Assembly: GCF_000003815.2 (NCBI RefSeq)
Contig: NC_049988.1
Coordinates: 14,454,803-14,518,802, forward strand
DNA: 64,000 nt
Direction of reading: 5' to 3'
From: Branchiostoma floridae
Taxonomy: Eukaryota; Chordata; Leptocardii; Amphioxiformes; Branchiostomatidae
This document shows positions 1-13,497 of this stretch, in pieces. Position numbers and translations under genes: made by a program. The notes beneath the pieces are model-generated. The model did not search any database and was not told where the DNA came from. It saw nothing but the letters and a program-made list of their open reading frames with translations. The stretch's first letter is position 1; each line of letters opens with the position of its first letter.

Positions 1-378
1 TCTTCTATTCCTAAATTCCACATATTGCACTTCTGTTCAGTCGGGTGAAATTTCGGTTATCATTTTGAGTAAAAGCATGATATTGCACAGTATACTGAAT
101 AGAAAAGCAGCCGAAATTAAAACCAATTTTCCTCCTGCCCTATCACAAGAACGCGTCAGAACAGTTTTGGTCGTTTCATTTAAAGCTATAAAGCTAAGCC
201 ATTGAGGCGTCGCCAAAAGTGTCGGTACATCTAGCAAGAGAGCTAACTGTCCTCTACTTATGCATCACATTACATGCACGTCGCAACAGTTTTGGTCACT
301 TCACATCTAAAGCTAGAAGGGTCCGCTATTGAGTCGACGTCAAAAATGTCAACATTTCGTTAGGAACTGTCCAGTTCA

Positions 379-1193
379 TCAGTACTCCTGCGATTGTGAG
401 GACGGGTGGGACTCGCCGGCGGTTTTCTTCCCGGTCTTCTTGGGCAGGAGCTGGTTGTGGATGTTGGGGAGCACGCCGCCTTGCGCGATGGTCACTCCGG
501 ACATGAGCTGGTTCAACTCCTCGTCGTTTCTCACCGCAAGCTGGATATGGCGGGGGATGATCCTGAAACAATCAGAAATGCAAAACGAATTAAAAATTAC
601 TAAGAATTTTTTTTAAAAGAGGGGAACGACTCCAAGTCATCCTGTACAACCTGTAAGATTTAAACTTTAGGAAAGCGGTAGTAGTATACGATATCGTATA
701 TACATGGCTCCAGACCGAATGTGTGAGCGTCAAAACTTTATCTTTACAAAACGTCAGTCGGAACTGGCGGCGACACGTGTTCACCCACGAAAAGTTCTCC
801 ATGAGAAAAATTGCGAGCATACATTTGTCAATGAAACCGTTAACGTTATCAGTGCATGATCAAGTTGGCAATGGTGGCGGGTTCGGAACAGTCGACACAA
901 TATGGCAAAGGTAGCTACGTCATTCTGCATGGGTTGAAAAAAAAGCATTACCTGCTCTTCTTGTTGTCTCTGGCCGCGTTACCGGACAGCTCCAAAACTT
1001 CGGCGGTCAGGTACTCCAGCACGGCCGCCAGGTACACGGGAGCGCCCGCTCCTATCCGCTCCGCGTACTTCCCCTTGGACAGATATCTCTTGATACGGCC
1101 GACTGGGAACTGTAGACCCGCCTTGGCTGACTTGGTCCGCTGGCTACCGGCGGCTTTGGCGCCCGCTGCTTTTCCCTTACCGCGTCCAGACAT
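379..1193 (-). CDS. H2AX: Histone H2A.X-type protein, two exons
   Basis: Core histone H2A that pairs with H2B in the nucleosome. Exon 1 is 1193-952 and exon 2 is 562-379, separated by a 389-base GT-AG intron (563-951) falling inside the Arg codon of NKKSR/IIPRH. The joined frame is 426 bases, 141 residues. Exon 1 opens [11 protein letters not shown] and carries the H2A motif [14 protein letters not shown] and the acidic-patch region; exon 2 has [17 protein letters not shown] and the docking segment. The C-terminus is SQSQEY, matching the SQ(E/D)-hydrophobic tail that ATM/ATR-type kinases phosphorylate in H2A.X. No canonical histone 3' stem-loop was seen after the stop, which together with the intron suggests a polyadenylated, replication-independent gene. 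The tail supports H2A.X rather than canonical H2A or H2A.Z. Confidence 0.93.
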
Positions 1194-1318
1194 TGTTGTA
1201 CTTTACTCGAAGATTCCACCACGTGAACAGAAGGCTGAGACTGAAGTGACAGGCTAGGCGCGTGACGGTACAAAGGAACACTCAAGAAATGCCTGTACGG
1301 CGTGCTCTTTTGTGCCGT

Positions 1319-1400
1319 CTTATATAGCTCTCACACAGGTGTATTAGACAATAGAATGTGCAGGTGCATAGGCTCCACCTGACAACTATCTGTTGATTGG
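1319..1400 (-). promoter_or_regulatory. TATA box and CCAAT box of the H2A.X gene
   Basis: On the minus strand TATATAAG lies at 1326-1319, about 125 bases upstream of the start codon, and a CCAAT box lies at 1400-1396. Further CCAAT motifs occur farther upstream on both strands (near 1675 and 1705). The arrangement is typical of histone promoters. Confidence 0.65.
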
Positions 1401-1823
1401 TCCTTAAAGTCTAATTTGTTCGCCGGTGTTACTTCATATTCACTAACGATTTAGACACGTGCGATTTATTGTTTTTAGATATTTGGGTTATATACATATA
1501 TATCAATCAATTTAATAAAAAATTGAAATATGTTACGCATTATTCTAGGGTTTACTGAGCAAAGATACTGCACATACAACATAACGTACATTGCAGAAAT
1601 GTGAAATCGTCAAAGGCAATATCAGCAGATACGATAAGACCGGATCCTGATTGTACCGTCACAATTATAGCTCAACCAATGGTGGCATGGCAATTAGTGG
1701 CTCGGCCAATAAGAGTAGGGCTGTATGTTCGTCAAATATTTGCATTTTTATGCTTTATTTTTCATTTGTAACTAAGTCTTGACGGAGGTGGGGGCTATGC
1801 GATCGGTATGTTACATTGGTTGT

Positions 1824-2000
1824 ACTTACTTACTTAGACTTAGGGGCTCCCGTGTCGTCCGACACATGAGGCAGTCAGGTTGGCCCAGCAAGCTCTGTCG
1901 GCAGCTATCCTCTGTATATCCCTCCAGTTGATGTTAGCTGTTTGTAGGTCTCTCTCGATGGTGTGCCTGTAATTCATCCTTGATTGTACTGGTATGTGCA
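1824..2000 (-). mobile_element. 3' tail of a non-LTR retrotransposon (LINE), decayed
   Basis: The minus strand encodes a short stretch containing INWRDIQRIAADRACWANL and ending ..GSPKSK, which matches the extreme C-terminus commonly found after the reverse transcriptase of LINE elements (an xxAADRxxW core). It is followed by a stop and a simple tail of TAAG units (1837-1824), as expected for a LINE 3' end. The same frame stays open to about 2598, but the upstream part is not recognisable. The element is 5'-truncated. Confidence 0.6.
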
Positions 2001-2599
2001 TATTTCTCGATACCCGCAAGGAGGCGTTATTTTCGGTTACCTGTCGGATAGGGGTGGTAATGACATACCAATTGCGTACCCCTCTAGGGGGTAATGAAGT
2101 GTCGGCCATATTGGATCCGCCGAGCTGGGAGGAGATTTCCGGGTTCATAGTCGCGCGAACTTTTCGACGATTTTCGTCCTTTCCGAGGAAAAATGCAAAG
2201 TTTCGCGACGATTTTATGAAGGAGTAAACTTTTCTCGTCGTTGTTAACGAGGTAGGTGACAAATATTCGATTCTGTTTACTCTTAACATACCCCTTTCCG
2301 TCGAGAAGTGCTGAAGATGGAATGTATGGGGGCGTAGAAAGATACAAACTTTATCAACTGTAAACTTTGCCCGACGTCCTTTTCCTATTGTTCTTTTGTC
2401 CCCGCCACTCTTGTGCTTGATGCATGCTATCAATGTTGGGCAGGTTCCATAGATAGCTGCCCTGCCATGAGAGCGGCGCTGTGGGACGGAAGTGAGTGGT
2501 ACGGGATGGTATGGGGATGTGGTACCCTGGACGGGGGGAGGGGGGCAACCCTCGCCCGCCATTTTCTCGCAAAGTGGTAGAAATGATGTGCGTGCCATT

Positions 2600-4923
2600 G
2601 TGATATTCCTATGGGACGTCCGTCGGAATTCTTCTACTCCACAAGTGTTTTTTGTATGAGGACATTTGTGAGCTATTTTATTTGCTTTAAACTCTGTTCA
2701 TTGCACAATCACAAGGTTGCAAGGGTCAAACGTTTTCAACCCCTGATGTCGGTACCTTGTCATGCAAACTATATAACCTCAGAAAACGTATCAGCTCTGA
2801 GTTTCATTACTTTTAAGAATCAAGGTGACAAGGCCAATACCTTGTATTAATTAACCTTAACACGTGGATAGTTAAGGATACGTTTCAAGTGCTGAGAGCA
2901 TATGATTTTTAAACATCAACAGAAACTTTGTCAGTTGTTAATTTATGGTTGAAAGTTCAAACTGAAAGTATTATCATCTACCTGAAGAATAAAAGCAAAA
3001 ATGCATTGTTCTATGATAATGGTAATGTTTTAGTGGCAATCTATTAGTGTGACTTTGATATGCATTTGGCATCTTCTTGTTCGTATACTACAATGCTACC
3101 GGTATCTTGAATTGTATTACATTTTACAATAATTTAGAAGCATTTGTGGTAATTTTAAACGTATGCAAAATGCTAACAAAACAGGAGTGTTAAAATTTTG
3201 AGCTGTGTCAAGTTTTGCCTGGTCAGACTGACTTTTATATATAAGTGTTTCTGAACCTGATATTATGATTGTCTGCCAACAAGAGGAGCCAAATTAAAAA
3301 TAAAATGGCCTGCTCATTTCCAGGCCACTGAACACACACAATAGTGTTTCCTGCTCACGTTTAAACTACACAAGTCTTTTCTTGGTAAACTGTGCCAGAA
3401 AAAAATCACTCATGAAATTTGTTTCATAAATTTCTTCAAAGCTTTAACCCAAAGAGGAGGTACAGTGTGAAAAACAATGTGGCAAGTTGCTATTAAAGTC
3501 CTGATTTATGATAGTCCAAAGTTCATAAATCATGGTCGGCTCCTGGCACTGTAGTTCAAGATTGGTAAACAATGGTTTGGCTGCCATGTATGTGTTTGTT
3601 CTGAACGTATGGTGGAACACAATATACTAATCGCTGTTTTAATAGATATATATTTTTCATGATGGAAAGGTTATATTTTTCAAAACTTCCTGCCTTTTTA
3701 TTGAATTGTAGTAGACCCAACCAACCTGTAATTAGCAATTAGACAATTATATATGCCCTGCTTGATTTTCAAATGTCATTTGTTTTTTGGCTTTTTTCGT
3801 TTCTCACTATAATTCTGTACATGGACAACTCCGTGACAAGTTGTATTTTGATAGAATAGCTTTAAATGTTGACTATTGTATTGTAAATATTGTAACATGA
3901 TAATTGATTAATTTTTCTTGCTGGAAGAAGATGAAAGGAGTTTTAAGTAGTGTTGAAACGAGTGACATGCAGCAAACATGGTGCATTGATTGCTAATGGC
4001 GTGAAGTCAATGTTTTGAAACGCTAAACATTCGAAACCTGTTTATCACGTAAACAAATCACAAGGAATTAGGAACAAGTTGTGAAATGTGGTGTAATGGT
4101 TGGAGAACTAGCAGTAAAAGAGTCTTCATCATATGTTTGTATATCTGCTTTTGATTTGGATCTGGTATAATAAGGAATGTTTCTGCTTGCATGAACAAAA
4201 TGAGAAGTGAAAGCTGAAAATTGTAGACACATTGTTTTATGCCTGGCTGTTCTCTTCATCTTATTGTTTGCAACTAGCATCAAATATGGTTGTATACTAT
4301 ATCACACAGCATTTGTTGTAATAGGAATTTGTAAAGTCTCAAGCATAGCCATCTGATCGTCAAACTTTAAAGGTAAATTTTAAGACCAAAATTCTACTCT
4401 CTTCGCTTCAAAAACTTCGAAGCTGTTGTGTTATGAAGGACGCTAAAAATAGTGGAAGAACTTAATCTCTACCTCACTGGATGAAAAGAATCCAGTTGGA
4501 TGATGATAATGATGATAGCCTTTGGGCTTACACTTAACTTTAAAGGCGTGATACTAGATATCTCTTGTGAAGTTGTGTTTTGTTTTAGAACTGTTTCACT
4601 TTCAGGAAAGCTATAGTCAGGAATCACACTTTCAGTTCAGGCAAGGCCACAGGAACCTCCTGTGTCTGATAGGCTTATCATGGGAAACATATTGTGTTGA
4701 AATGGGTCCGGAAACCCTAAAGTAAAGTCCTCTCTCTTCTGTCCGCTTCCCTTGAAAGCCATTTTTCAACCATGAGCAGACAACTTGTCATCATTTGTCA
4801 CGAAACGCACCATCCCACGAGTAAGGACTTGCAAGGATGTACATATACCAGTACATTCAAACTCAGAGAACATACTGTCGGCTATCTTACTTTTTATTAG
4901 CCTGCTTTAGTGTTAGTGTTACA
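2600..4923. other. No gene recognised (AT-rich non-coding)
   Basis: No open frame with coding character, no convincing splice pair and no clear repeat boundary was seen on either strand. It could be intergenic DNA or intron of the WIP-like gene whose 5' exons are missing. Confidence 0.5.
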
Positions 4924-5023
4924 NNNNNNNNNNNNNNNNNNNNNNNNNNNNNNNNNNNNNNNNNNNNNNNNNNNNNNNNNNNNNNNNNNNNNNNNNNNNN
5001 NNNNNNNNNNNNNNNNNNNNNNN
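4924..5023. other. Assembly gap (100 N)
   Basis: A run of exactly 100 N, the usual placeholder for a gap of unknown size. It directly abuts a long AT dinucleotide repeat, which probably caused the break. Confidence 0.99.
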
Positions 5024-5209
<186 letters not shown>

Positions 5210-7379
5210 TGGAAGTGTTGCGTGGTAACTGTTAGGTAAATATAAAAATAACTGAATGTTAGTTGTCAACATGACTATGTACACAGTTCCATTACAGATT
5301 GTTCACAATTAGTGCCCCCTTCCCTTAATAGAAATGACAATCAGTTATTATTACATGTACATTGTATTAGCAATAGTACTAATGAAAAATCTGAACTTGA
5401 CAGATTTCAACTTGATGATAAATTTGAGACGTAAAAGTGAGTGCAGTACTGTTGGTAAAAGTACCATGACAAGTCCTGCAGTGTTTGTTGACTTTGTTCT
5501 GAAGTGTGTAGTCTATCCTACCTCGACTTGCTTACAAGGTATGCATGGTATGTGTATGTAGGGGTCAAATTTGCATCTTTCCTAGTAAAGTATGCATGTA
5601 AATGGCTTTTTAATCTACTTTACTTACTTACATGCCACATAGGAATAAATTCTCATTAGCTAATGAAACTATGGTTAGACTCAGACATTGAACCCTGGAA
5701 AACTTTAGGCTTGAAGCCTTGATATTAAAACAACAAAGCATTGTTTTTTACCTGTCCAATTGAACTGCCCAGATAACAATCTACATGTACCTGTCAAATA
5801 TCTTATGATCTTCAATCCCAATGAACAGTCAAGAGAACACTTGGCTATTGTCATAATCCATCAATGCTGCAATGGCCATTGTTCTTCTTTTTGCTTAAAA
5901 ACAGAACTAAGAATGTGCCATAGTTATGATGTTACATGACTAAACAAGATAAAATTTGATATATAAGAGCATCTTGGGCAAAGTTTGGATGTTTTCACTT
6001 TTGTGTCAAAGATTGAAAAAAAAGTTGTCTAAAATGTTACCATTCATAAACATTCCTGTTATTTATTGCACTATATACTGCAAAAGATTTAGACATCTAA
6101 TGATAAGTGATGGAATGGTATGTTGCCCCCCTCCCCAACATGTAGTCTACTTAAAAAACTGACAATGCTCTGTTGACTGGTGACCTTGTCATGTGAAAAG
6201 ACCACTCACACTCCCTGGATACACATGGCCTATTTTCAGACAGGATGAGCGAAATAGGCAGAACACAGGTATTCAACTGTGTCATATGATACAGTTATAA
6301 ACATCTGTGTATAGTGGGGTTATATCTGCTTGTTTCACAATATGCAAATCTCCCACCCCGAAGGAGACCATGTTGACAACTTCATGTAGACAAATTTATA
6401 ACAGAAGCAAATTTTCCTAAGTGAACTTGGATTGGAAACGTACCAAAATCTATGTGGGGTAAAATGATTGTATCAGACCAATTAGAGAAATGAAAGTAAG
6501 GAAATGTTGAATGGTGATATCAATATATTGATGACTTTGGTCAATATAGCAATATGGTTAATTGATCAATAGCAGGTAATAGAAAAAAACGTTTTTTCGT
6601 AGCTAGTTCATAATTTGGCTGATGTAACTTACGTAAACATTGAAGTAAGTTTAGGACATGGTATTCCAAATATTGTGTTAGACAAAACCAATGTGTCAAT
6701 GCACCATGCTTCAATGTTACTTATATAGCAGATATTTTGGATAATTCATAGAAAGCATTTTGGCACATGATACCATGAACATGATTATATATTTGCATTC
6801 TTGACATTGGAATCATAACAATCTTATCTATTGACAGTGTCACCTTACTGAAACAGAAGACAGTGGTAACTACACTCTATGGCATCAGAAATGTTTTTTT
6901 GCAGCAGTTGATTTTTAAAATGGCTCCTTCAAAGTCTAAAATAGTCATCAAATCTGTTTCTGTTTTTGGACAGTAAGAAATGTGCCGCTTTTATGATAAA
7001 AAACACCCCCTTTACGAAATTGAACTTGTCCAATCGTAGATCTGTCAGACACAAGTATGGTTGGAATGACTTTGGGTGGAGCCCATTTTCAGAGGTCACT
7101 CAGGGTCAAAGAAACAGGTCATGATATTTGTTGTCATTGATTATCATGTACATGTATTATCACAATTTATCAGGCCCCCAGCTTAGGCAGTTCTACTTGT
7201 GAAAGCTTTATAGTTTCGTGTATGCAGATTTGAAAATGTTTTCATTTGGAACATCATGTTGAAGGATTGTATGTAGTAATGTATGTATTGCAGCTTAATA
7301 GACTGATACTAGTAAGAAGTAATATGGTTTGAATGTAACATTGCCCCCCTCCCCCTTTATCCAGTTCATAATGAGGTCA
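5210..7379. other. No gene recognised (AT-rich non-coding)
   Basis: Short open frames only; none has recognisable domains or flanking splice signals that chain together. Nothing specific seen. Confidence 0.5.
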
Positions 7380-7606
7380 CAGTAACAGCATAACTACTAT
7401 AAGTATAAGGCTTGGAATTGCCGCAGCAGTCTTATGTTTGCAGTTTTCGCAGTGACTGCTTCATCGGGAATACTCGAGTATAAGACTGGAGTTCTATTAC
7501 TGAACAGTATATGACTACAGCGCTATGGAAAACCACTGTGAACGCTCCATCTTTTCCCTACCACGAAATTAAATCACACACAGTTAATTTAAAGGTATTT
7601 ACAGTA
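7380..7606. mobile_element. Degenerate copy of the CTGTAAAT-ended MITE
   Basis: The interior (TTTGCAGTTTTCGCAGTGAC, CACGAAATTAAAT) and the right end TTTACAG followed by TA resemble the well-preserved element at 47169-47359. The left end is eroded. This is an old copy of that family. Confidence 0.4.
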
Positions 7607-7611
7607 TATTA

Positions 7612-9340
7612 GTAATATGTTTTATTTGACCTCTTGACTTTGATTATCATAGGATGGATAAGTTGTGAACGGTAACCAAATTTAGCCATATGCATATTTT
7701 TGTACATACAAAACCGGAACACTAATAGGTTCATAAATGATTCATATACAAGACTGGCAATTGATCTACATTAATTACATTCAGAATTATAAATTATTAT
7801 ATTTGTAACCTGCATGTATGAGACAGCTTCTCTCTACTGGAAGCTGTGATTATGCTACGACAACTGACGAGCGAGGTCAGATCACCCAGGAAATTTCATA
7901 CATAAAAAAACAATGTTTTTACATTATGTGTGTCTTTCAAGTCTAAATTTTTATATCTTGCAGCATCATATTCCAATTATGAAAAAAAGGGTCACACAAA
8001 TGTAATTATGGTGGCTGTATGGTCGTTCATCAGTGGAAATAGGGTCCAAGGGAGATGACATTGAAATGTTGATGTGAAGCTGATGTAGTTACCTCCAGAT
8101 TTTCCTAAATGGAATATGATATAGAGCAGGAAAATGAAATATCAATTTTTCACCCGAAAAATGTACGGTAATACATGAGCATATGATAATCTGAAACGCT
8201 AAACACTAAAAAGATTATGGGTACGGACATATTCTATTTCATTTGTTGTCTTCATGTTTGTATTGTTAGCTCAATATGCTGGTGCAGCAGTGGTGCTAGT
8301 AAGTGAAAAAGAAGAAGTCATTCTGTGGGGATGGTTGTATGCTGAAGAGGTGGGCCTTTGTTATAGCCAGGAGTCCATGACAGTGTTGGTGTAGAGTGTA
8401 TACATAACAAAGTTTACTACTCAAAACTGAAATGATCAGGTATTCACTCATGCAAGTTACAAGTATAAAATGTTCTTATTACAGAGTACAGGAATTTTGC
8501 TAGAATATTTTTGATGATTAATTTTGCAGCTTAAAATAAAATGAAATTTGATGTCTATATTAGATAATTGAATAAAGTAACCTGCTCTAGTAGAATGTAT
8601 ACTGGGTCAGATTGTGTTTTTCTTTCTAATCTGACATGTAGAAAAATGCTTATAGTTATACAAAACTCACAACACTGCTTTATTTTGTAAACCTATATCT
8701 GCAATGTTGTTGCATGCTTTGTCATAATATGTAGTATAGATATCGATCATATTCATAAATGTATTGTGCTAGGACTACATATTCATTAACATTTCTGGTC
8801 CAAGGAAAAATACATACATGTATATTATCATTTAATGTAAACATGGTACTATATGCTTGCTACAGGAGAGAGCACCATCTGTAATATGATATTGTCACTA
8901 TGCAAAGTAGAAGTCATTTTGAAATTGATTGGTCTGGTGTTTTATAGTCCAAAGATCGTTATATTGTGCAGTGTGCATTTCTGAAAGCAGAACACATCTG
9001 TCCAAAAAATAGGTATATGTATATATTATGTCTCTTATGATTTTATGATAATACATGTATTTTCATAAACCTGTCTGTTTAATAATAATTAATAGTGTAA
9101 ACATCTGTACTAGCATATATTTCATACACAACTTCAACATACTAGTATATGTATAGTAGACTACTCCAAATGTCTCTGAAATTCTTGTTCAAATGGACAG
9201 CACAGTCTGTAGAGGAACTATGTTGGTTTTACAGTACAGAACAGTCAATACAAATATACTTTTGTTGACTAGTAATGACCTGTGAAAACAAAAGCTGAAG
9301 TCTAATATTGTTAGCTTTTCGCCAAAATAAAGGGCAACCT
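7612..9340. other. No gene recognised
   Basis: AT-rich sequence with scattered short frames. No RNA gene, repeat boundary or coding exon could be supported. Confidence 0.5.
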
Positions 9341-9344
9341 GTAT

Positions 9345-9771
9345 TTGTTTTATGATAATAAATCAAAGGTTTGCAGACAAGCCTCTTTGCTCCATAAACC
9401 CAATTACACAAACACAGCTGGCCACCGCACATTTGCATACAGAGGAGCAACAACTTACAATACCCTTTCGGCGGACATAAGACATGCACCAACTCTACGG
9501 CAGTTTAAAGCTGCCCTAAGACACACTCCTCCGCACATGGACCTCTGACCTCCACCGTTGACGTTTTTTGTTGACCTCGACAACTGTTCTTGGTAAAGAC
9601 GCTTCGGTTTATTTGTATATATTGTTTGTTGTCCTCTGGTTGTCTTACTGAATGTAACACGTTTCGTTTTTGTTGTTTATGTAGTGGGCCCCCTTGGAAA
9701 TCAACTTCAAACAAGTTGAAGGGGCTACCCACATGTTTTGAGATGAATAAATAAATAAATAAATAAATAAG
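9345..9771 (+). mobile_element. 5'-truncated LINE: RT C-terminus, 3' UTR and (AATA)n tail
   Basis: The frame 9345-9548 contains GHRTFAYRGATTYNTLSADI followed by a short basic end. This is the conserved terminal segment of non-LTR reverse transcriptases (family pattern: xRSFxxxGxxxWNxLPxxI). After the stop comes a roughly 200-base 3' UTR and an AATA repeat (about 9747-9771), the expected poly-purine-like LINE terminus. Only the last tenth of an element remains, consistent with 5' truncation on insertion. Confidence 0.75.
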
Positions 9772-9779
9772 AACAGCGA

Positions 9780-12105
9780 TATGCATATACATGCACGTGT
9801 TGTAGTAGTAAACACATCAACCACTGTATATGTACGTGTATATGTGTGCAACTGTCTTTTGAAGATGCCAGCTGCCTTGCCTATAGGTAAGAGTGACGCA
9901 CACCACTAATGATAGGGTTGACGATTTTGCACATTTCTTTACAAACCTAATAATACCATGTCAGTGGCACAACTGAAGATGTGTGTCACTTGTACCGTTT
10001 GCACATTTGTTACACCAACAAAGCCTTCAGACACAGTTACATGTACAGGGGACAATGACTTAGGTATTCAATCACAGGTATCAGCTGGGTATGACAGGGT
10101 GTAGCCTATCTCTTCAGGCTTCATGCAGGGCCAGAGCTCGATCAGTCATTCTTGCTGAATTGTCTTGGAAAGAGCCTTGTAGATGCTGTCAATGAGGCTA
10201 TGACAGTATTTCTCAGGCAAGTACAAGAAGTGATGGAAGTATTTAACATACAAGCAAATTGCTTAGCTTACAACTTGTTTTAAAATGTGCCAAGAATGTG
10301 AAGCTTAAATCAATGCCTGGAATTACTGTAGAGACTAGGTGGGACAGACTGTACTCAGATATGAGCTAACGAAGAATGGCTCATAGGTTTAGAGGATTGT
10401 TCATTGGTTTTGTGTACACATATTTTCTTCCTTGAAGCAAGGTGTTGTATTTGTACCTCTTTTTAACTGTACATAAGCAAAAGTTGCTGTACATGTGTAT
10501 TTGCAAGTCATTTTTTTTTTAATGTTTGATTGTTAATATGGATAAACGTATGTCTGTATTATAATGGGGAACAAACTTTTGTGCCAGTTCAAAGTATGTC
10601 TGGCTATGTCTACAATGCAAGCAATTTTCAGATTTGTTACTATCAATAGCCAAGCACAGGTTTTGTGAAGGTTGTGAGACCAGTTTTGTTCCATTCTTGA
10701 AGTTTGTACATCGGGGCTGGAAACACTTTTCATTGTTTTTTCCTTCAATGATAACGTGGTTCGTAATATCAAGCCTAAATATTTTTTAACCTACACAATA
10801 GTACATTGTTGATGGAAAATCTTCAAAATCTTTCAGCAGCTTTTAAGGTTGCAGAACTTGCATTTTATAGGTTGGTATTTCGAGCCTTGTGTTGTATATA
10901 CTAGTACCGTAATCAGGCAGGTACCTTGAGTGATAATGAATACCTGGGTGTTATATTCATTTTACATGTCGCCCATTCCTCATTAACTGGGAAAATTGGA
11001 GGTAGAAAATTGTAAAAAATAAAGTTGTCCAAAACGCTTACCTGCTGGTATGAACTTGTTACCACTTATTTTTTTTTCGACTATCTTTTGCTATTTTTGT
11101 CTGGTGCTAACACGCTTAATTTTGGAGATATTTGATTTTTAGTAGGCCATGTCATCTTCCCTACAATTTCGTAATAAAGAGCATATTACTACACAGAGAA
11201 CAGCCAAATTAGCGAATTTTCCAACCCAAAACCTTCAAATTACACGCCAATGAGAAATATTTAACCGCCGTGTCATTTGTTTCGGAATAATCATCAAAAT
11301 TACTAGCTATTAAGTTTGCTACATTTGTATAAAAGTAAATAAATGATATATTTTTTTTCTGATATGAAGACAAGCCGTTTAATACTCCTTAATTTTCACC
11401 CTGTAGGATGGGATAAGAGCGATAGAATATATTTATGAAAATGGTTGGAAGCAGGCGATATCTATTCTACAGGTAAATGCCAATGAACTGTGGTAACGTA
11501 AATTACAGAATCTCTAACATTTGGAGGAAAGCCGAATAGTGTACATACTGGCTCTATTTGAACTGATCAGGTCTTGTTCGTCTATACTGCTGGACCTCTT
11601 ATCTTCATGTTGCTAACTCAGAGTAGTAAAAAAGTGTATCTTTGTTATCCGGAATACCCGTATAATCTTGTTCGTCCTATACCCACCCGGACTCTACGGA
11701 AAGACACCCAAAATATGCAAGTTCTCTATCTTGGCGGGGTCTATTTAAATACATGCTAAGTAACAAAGGATTCACGCAATCACACGCTCTAGGTCAGAAC
11801 CGCTTCGTCCTCGCGTCCTTTAATCAAGTCTTTGGGAATAGCAGGACATGATGCGATGGCAACATAGTACATGCACCAGATGGACTGGGCCTTTCTAGCA
11901 CAAGCTTTTGATATTGGAAAGACAACAAACTAAACACCAGTTATCGCACTTCTTATAAAACATTTTTTAATGTCAGGACAATCTTTGTTCGTGGAACAAA
12001 CACAATGTCACATCAATATAGAATGAATGTGCTACCTAACAAAATGTCCATCCATACACCTTATATCGTGTGGTTCAATAATACCGGCAGAAAGAACTGT
12101 GTAAT
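9780..12105. other. No gene recognised
   Basis: No coding exon or RNA gene could be supported on either strand. The region may be intergenic or a long intron. Confidence 0.45.
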
Positions 12106-12107
12106 AT

Positions 12108-12410
12108 GTGTATAACAAGGCTTTTGTTGATGAGCAAGGCTATAAACAACATTATCATATAGCCAGGCGCCGCGGACCAATCAGAAGGCCCCGTTCCACG
12201 TTGGTTATGACGCCGTAACACAAAGATCCAGGCCAGGCAGGTGGGTTTCGCTCCTCTGATTGGTCAGAATTAATCGACACCGGCACCGGTGTCGATTTGC
12301 ATCGACACGGGCACCAGTGTCGATGCTCATAAAACCACCTCGTTCGCTTCGCTCACATCGGTGGTTTTATTCGGTGGTTATAGCAAAGGACCAGGCGTTA
12401 TAACACCATA
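12108..12410. mobile_element. Foldback/MITE-like element with nested palindromes
   Basis: The outer ends are imperfectly inverted (GTGTATAACAAGGC on the left against GTGTTATAACGCC read inward from the right). Inside are a near-perfect palindrome ATCGACACCGG/CCGGTGTCGAT, a second imperfect copy directly after it, and a 12-base inverted pair ATAAAACCACC/GGTGGTTTTAT around 12330-12371. The GC content is higher than in the flanks. No transposase frame is present. Confidence 0.5.
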
Positions 12411-13280
12411 TACACCTCGGGGCGGGTCATTAACCCTTAAGTGAATTTTCCAAAAGAGAGCTGCATGTGTAAAGGCAGTCTGTTCTACAGTTATCCTGGC
12501 AGCCTGTCCCTTTATACTAATGCCACATGATTACATGACAAGCCTGACGTTATATAGATCTTGACTTTATAGAGTGGGATTGGTTTCACAAATAGCTTTC
12601 TGCGTTGAACCATGTGTCTGTCCATGTAAAACAACTCTGTGCATCAATTCTGTGCAGTCACGACTGGTTGAAAGAGTAGTTTGCTTCTAATTAACAAGAT
12701 TCCCAACCTAAACAAAGGTGAAAACTTCGGAACATCTAATGATAGTGAAGTCTTAACTTAAGTTAGCTATTAACTTCTGCAGCCCATATGCTTTTGATCA
12801 TGGAGCTTATAACTCAATGACAAGTCCTCAATGTAGATAACGTGGCGCTAGCGTAAATAGTGTCGCTGATTTACCGCCGTCTGTACGTTTATATAAAGGG
12901 GTCCACTGTGTAAAACGAGAAATATTTCTGTGACACGAATCTTGACTACATTGACCTTCATAATTAGCTGATCATAATCTCTGTTGCTATTTAAGACAAA
13001 CATGCTTGAAACGTACCTTACTTCATCAGTCAGTGTTGAGCATGAATTTCTGTCATTCCAGTCGTGTGATCTTCAAAAAGCGCGCGAAAATGACGACAAA
13101 CTTGGATGAGTCTACTTTGACAACAGGGGTTTATTTTGGTTCAGTCCAACCCAATATACATTTATTCAACTTGGTACTATACATTCCGTGTAATGTTGAT
13201 TATTGAAGCATCAGATATCAATATAAACACCCGCATCTTTCCAAGTTGGTGCATGTCAGGTTTATCATTTGAACATCGTT
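12411..13280. other. No gene recognised
   Basis: A 66-codon open frame at 13006-13206 has no recognisable domain. Nothing else was seen. Confidence 0.45.
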
Positions 13281-13463
13281 CCTGTAACAGTGGGGTTCTA
13301 GCGCTGCCAAACTGACCACGCCAACAGCTCTTGAGCTTTTGGTGTTGTGGTTAGCACGTTGGATTTGTGATCCGGCTGCCCGAGTTCGGCGCAGGTTCGA
13401 ATTCCGGGAGTCGGGATGTTGTTTATTTCTGTTCTTACTCGCCCCTCTGAATTTCTACAATGG
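13281..13463 (+). mobile_element. tRNA-derived SINE, copy 1
   Basis: Contains a tRNA-like head with an A-box-like GGTTAGCACGTTGG and a B-box GGTTCGAATTCC, followed by a shared body TTCTGTTCTTACTCGCCCCT. It cannot fold as an intact tRNA. It matches a second copy at 14743-14923 from the leading GTAACAGTGG through the body, so it is a retroposed family rather than a tRNA gene. Confidence 0.7.
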
Positions 13464-13497
13464 TTCCCACGCCGGCCCTGTGAGTAACAGGCTAGTA

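Noticed and set aside
300-378. Histone 3' stem-loop after H2A.X
   Set aside because: A weak TGTTGACA/TGTCAACA-like pairing exists but the conserved stem-loop sequence is absent.
1840-2598. 252-codon minus open frame as a protein gene
   Set aside because: Only the C-terminal end is recognisable and it is a LINE tail; the rest shows no domain or splice support.
13330-13410. tRNA gene
   Set aside because: A- and B-box-like motifs exist, but the acceptor stem does not pair and a second copy with the same long 3' body shows it is a SINE.
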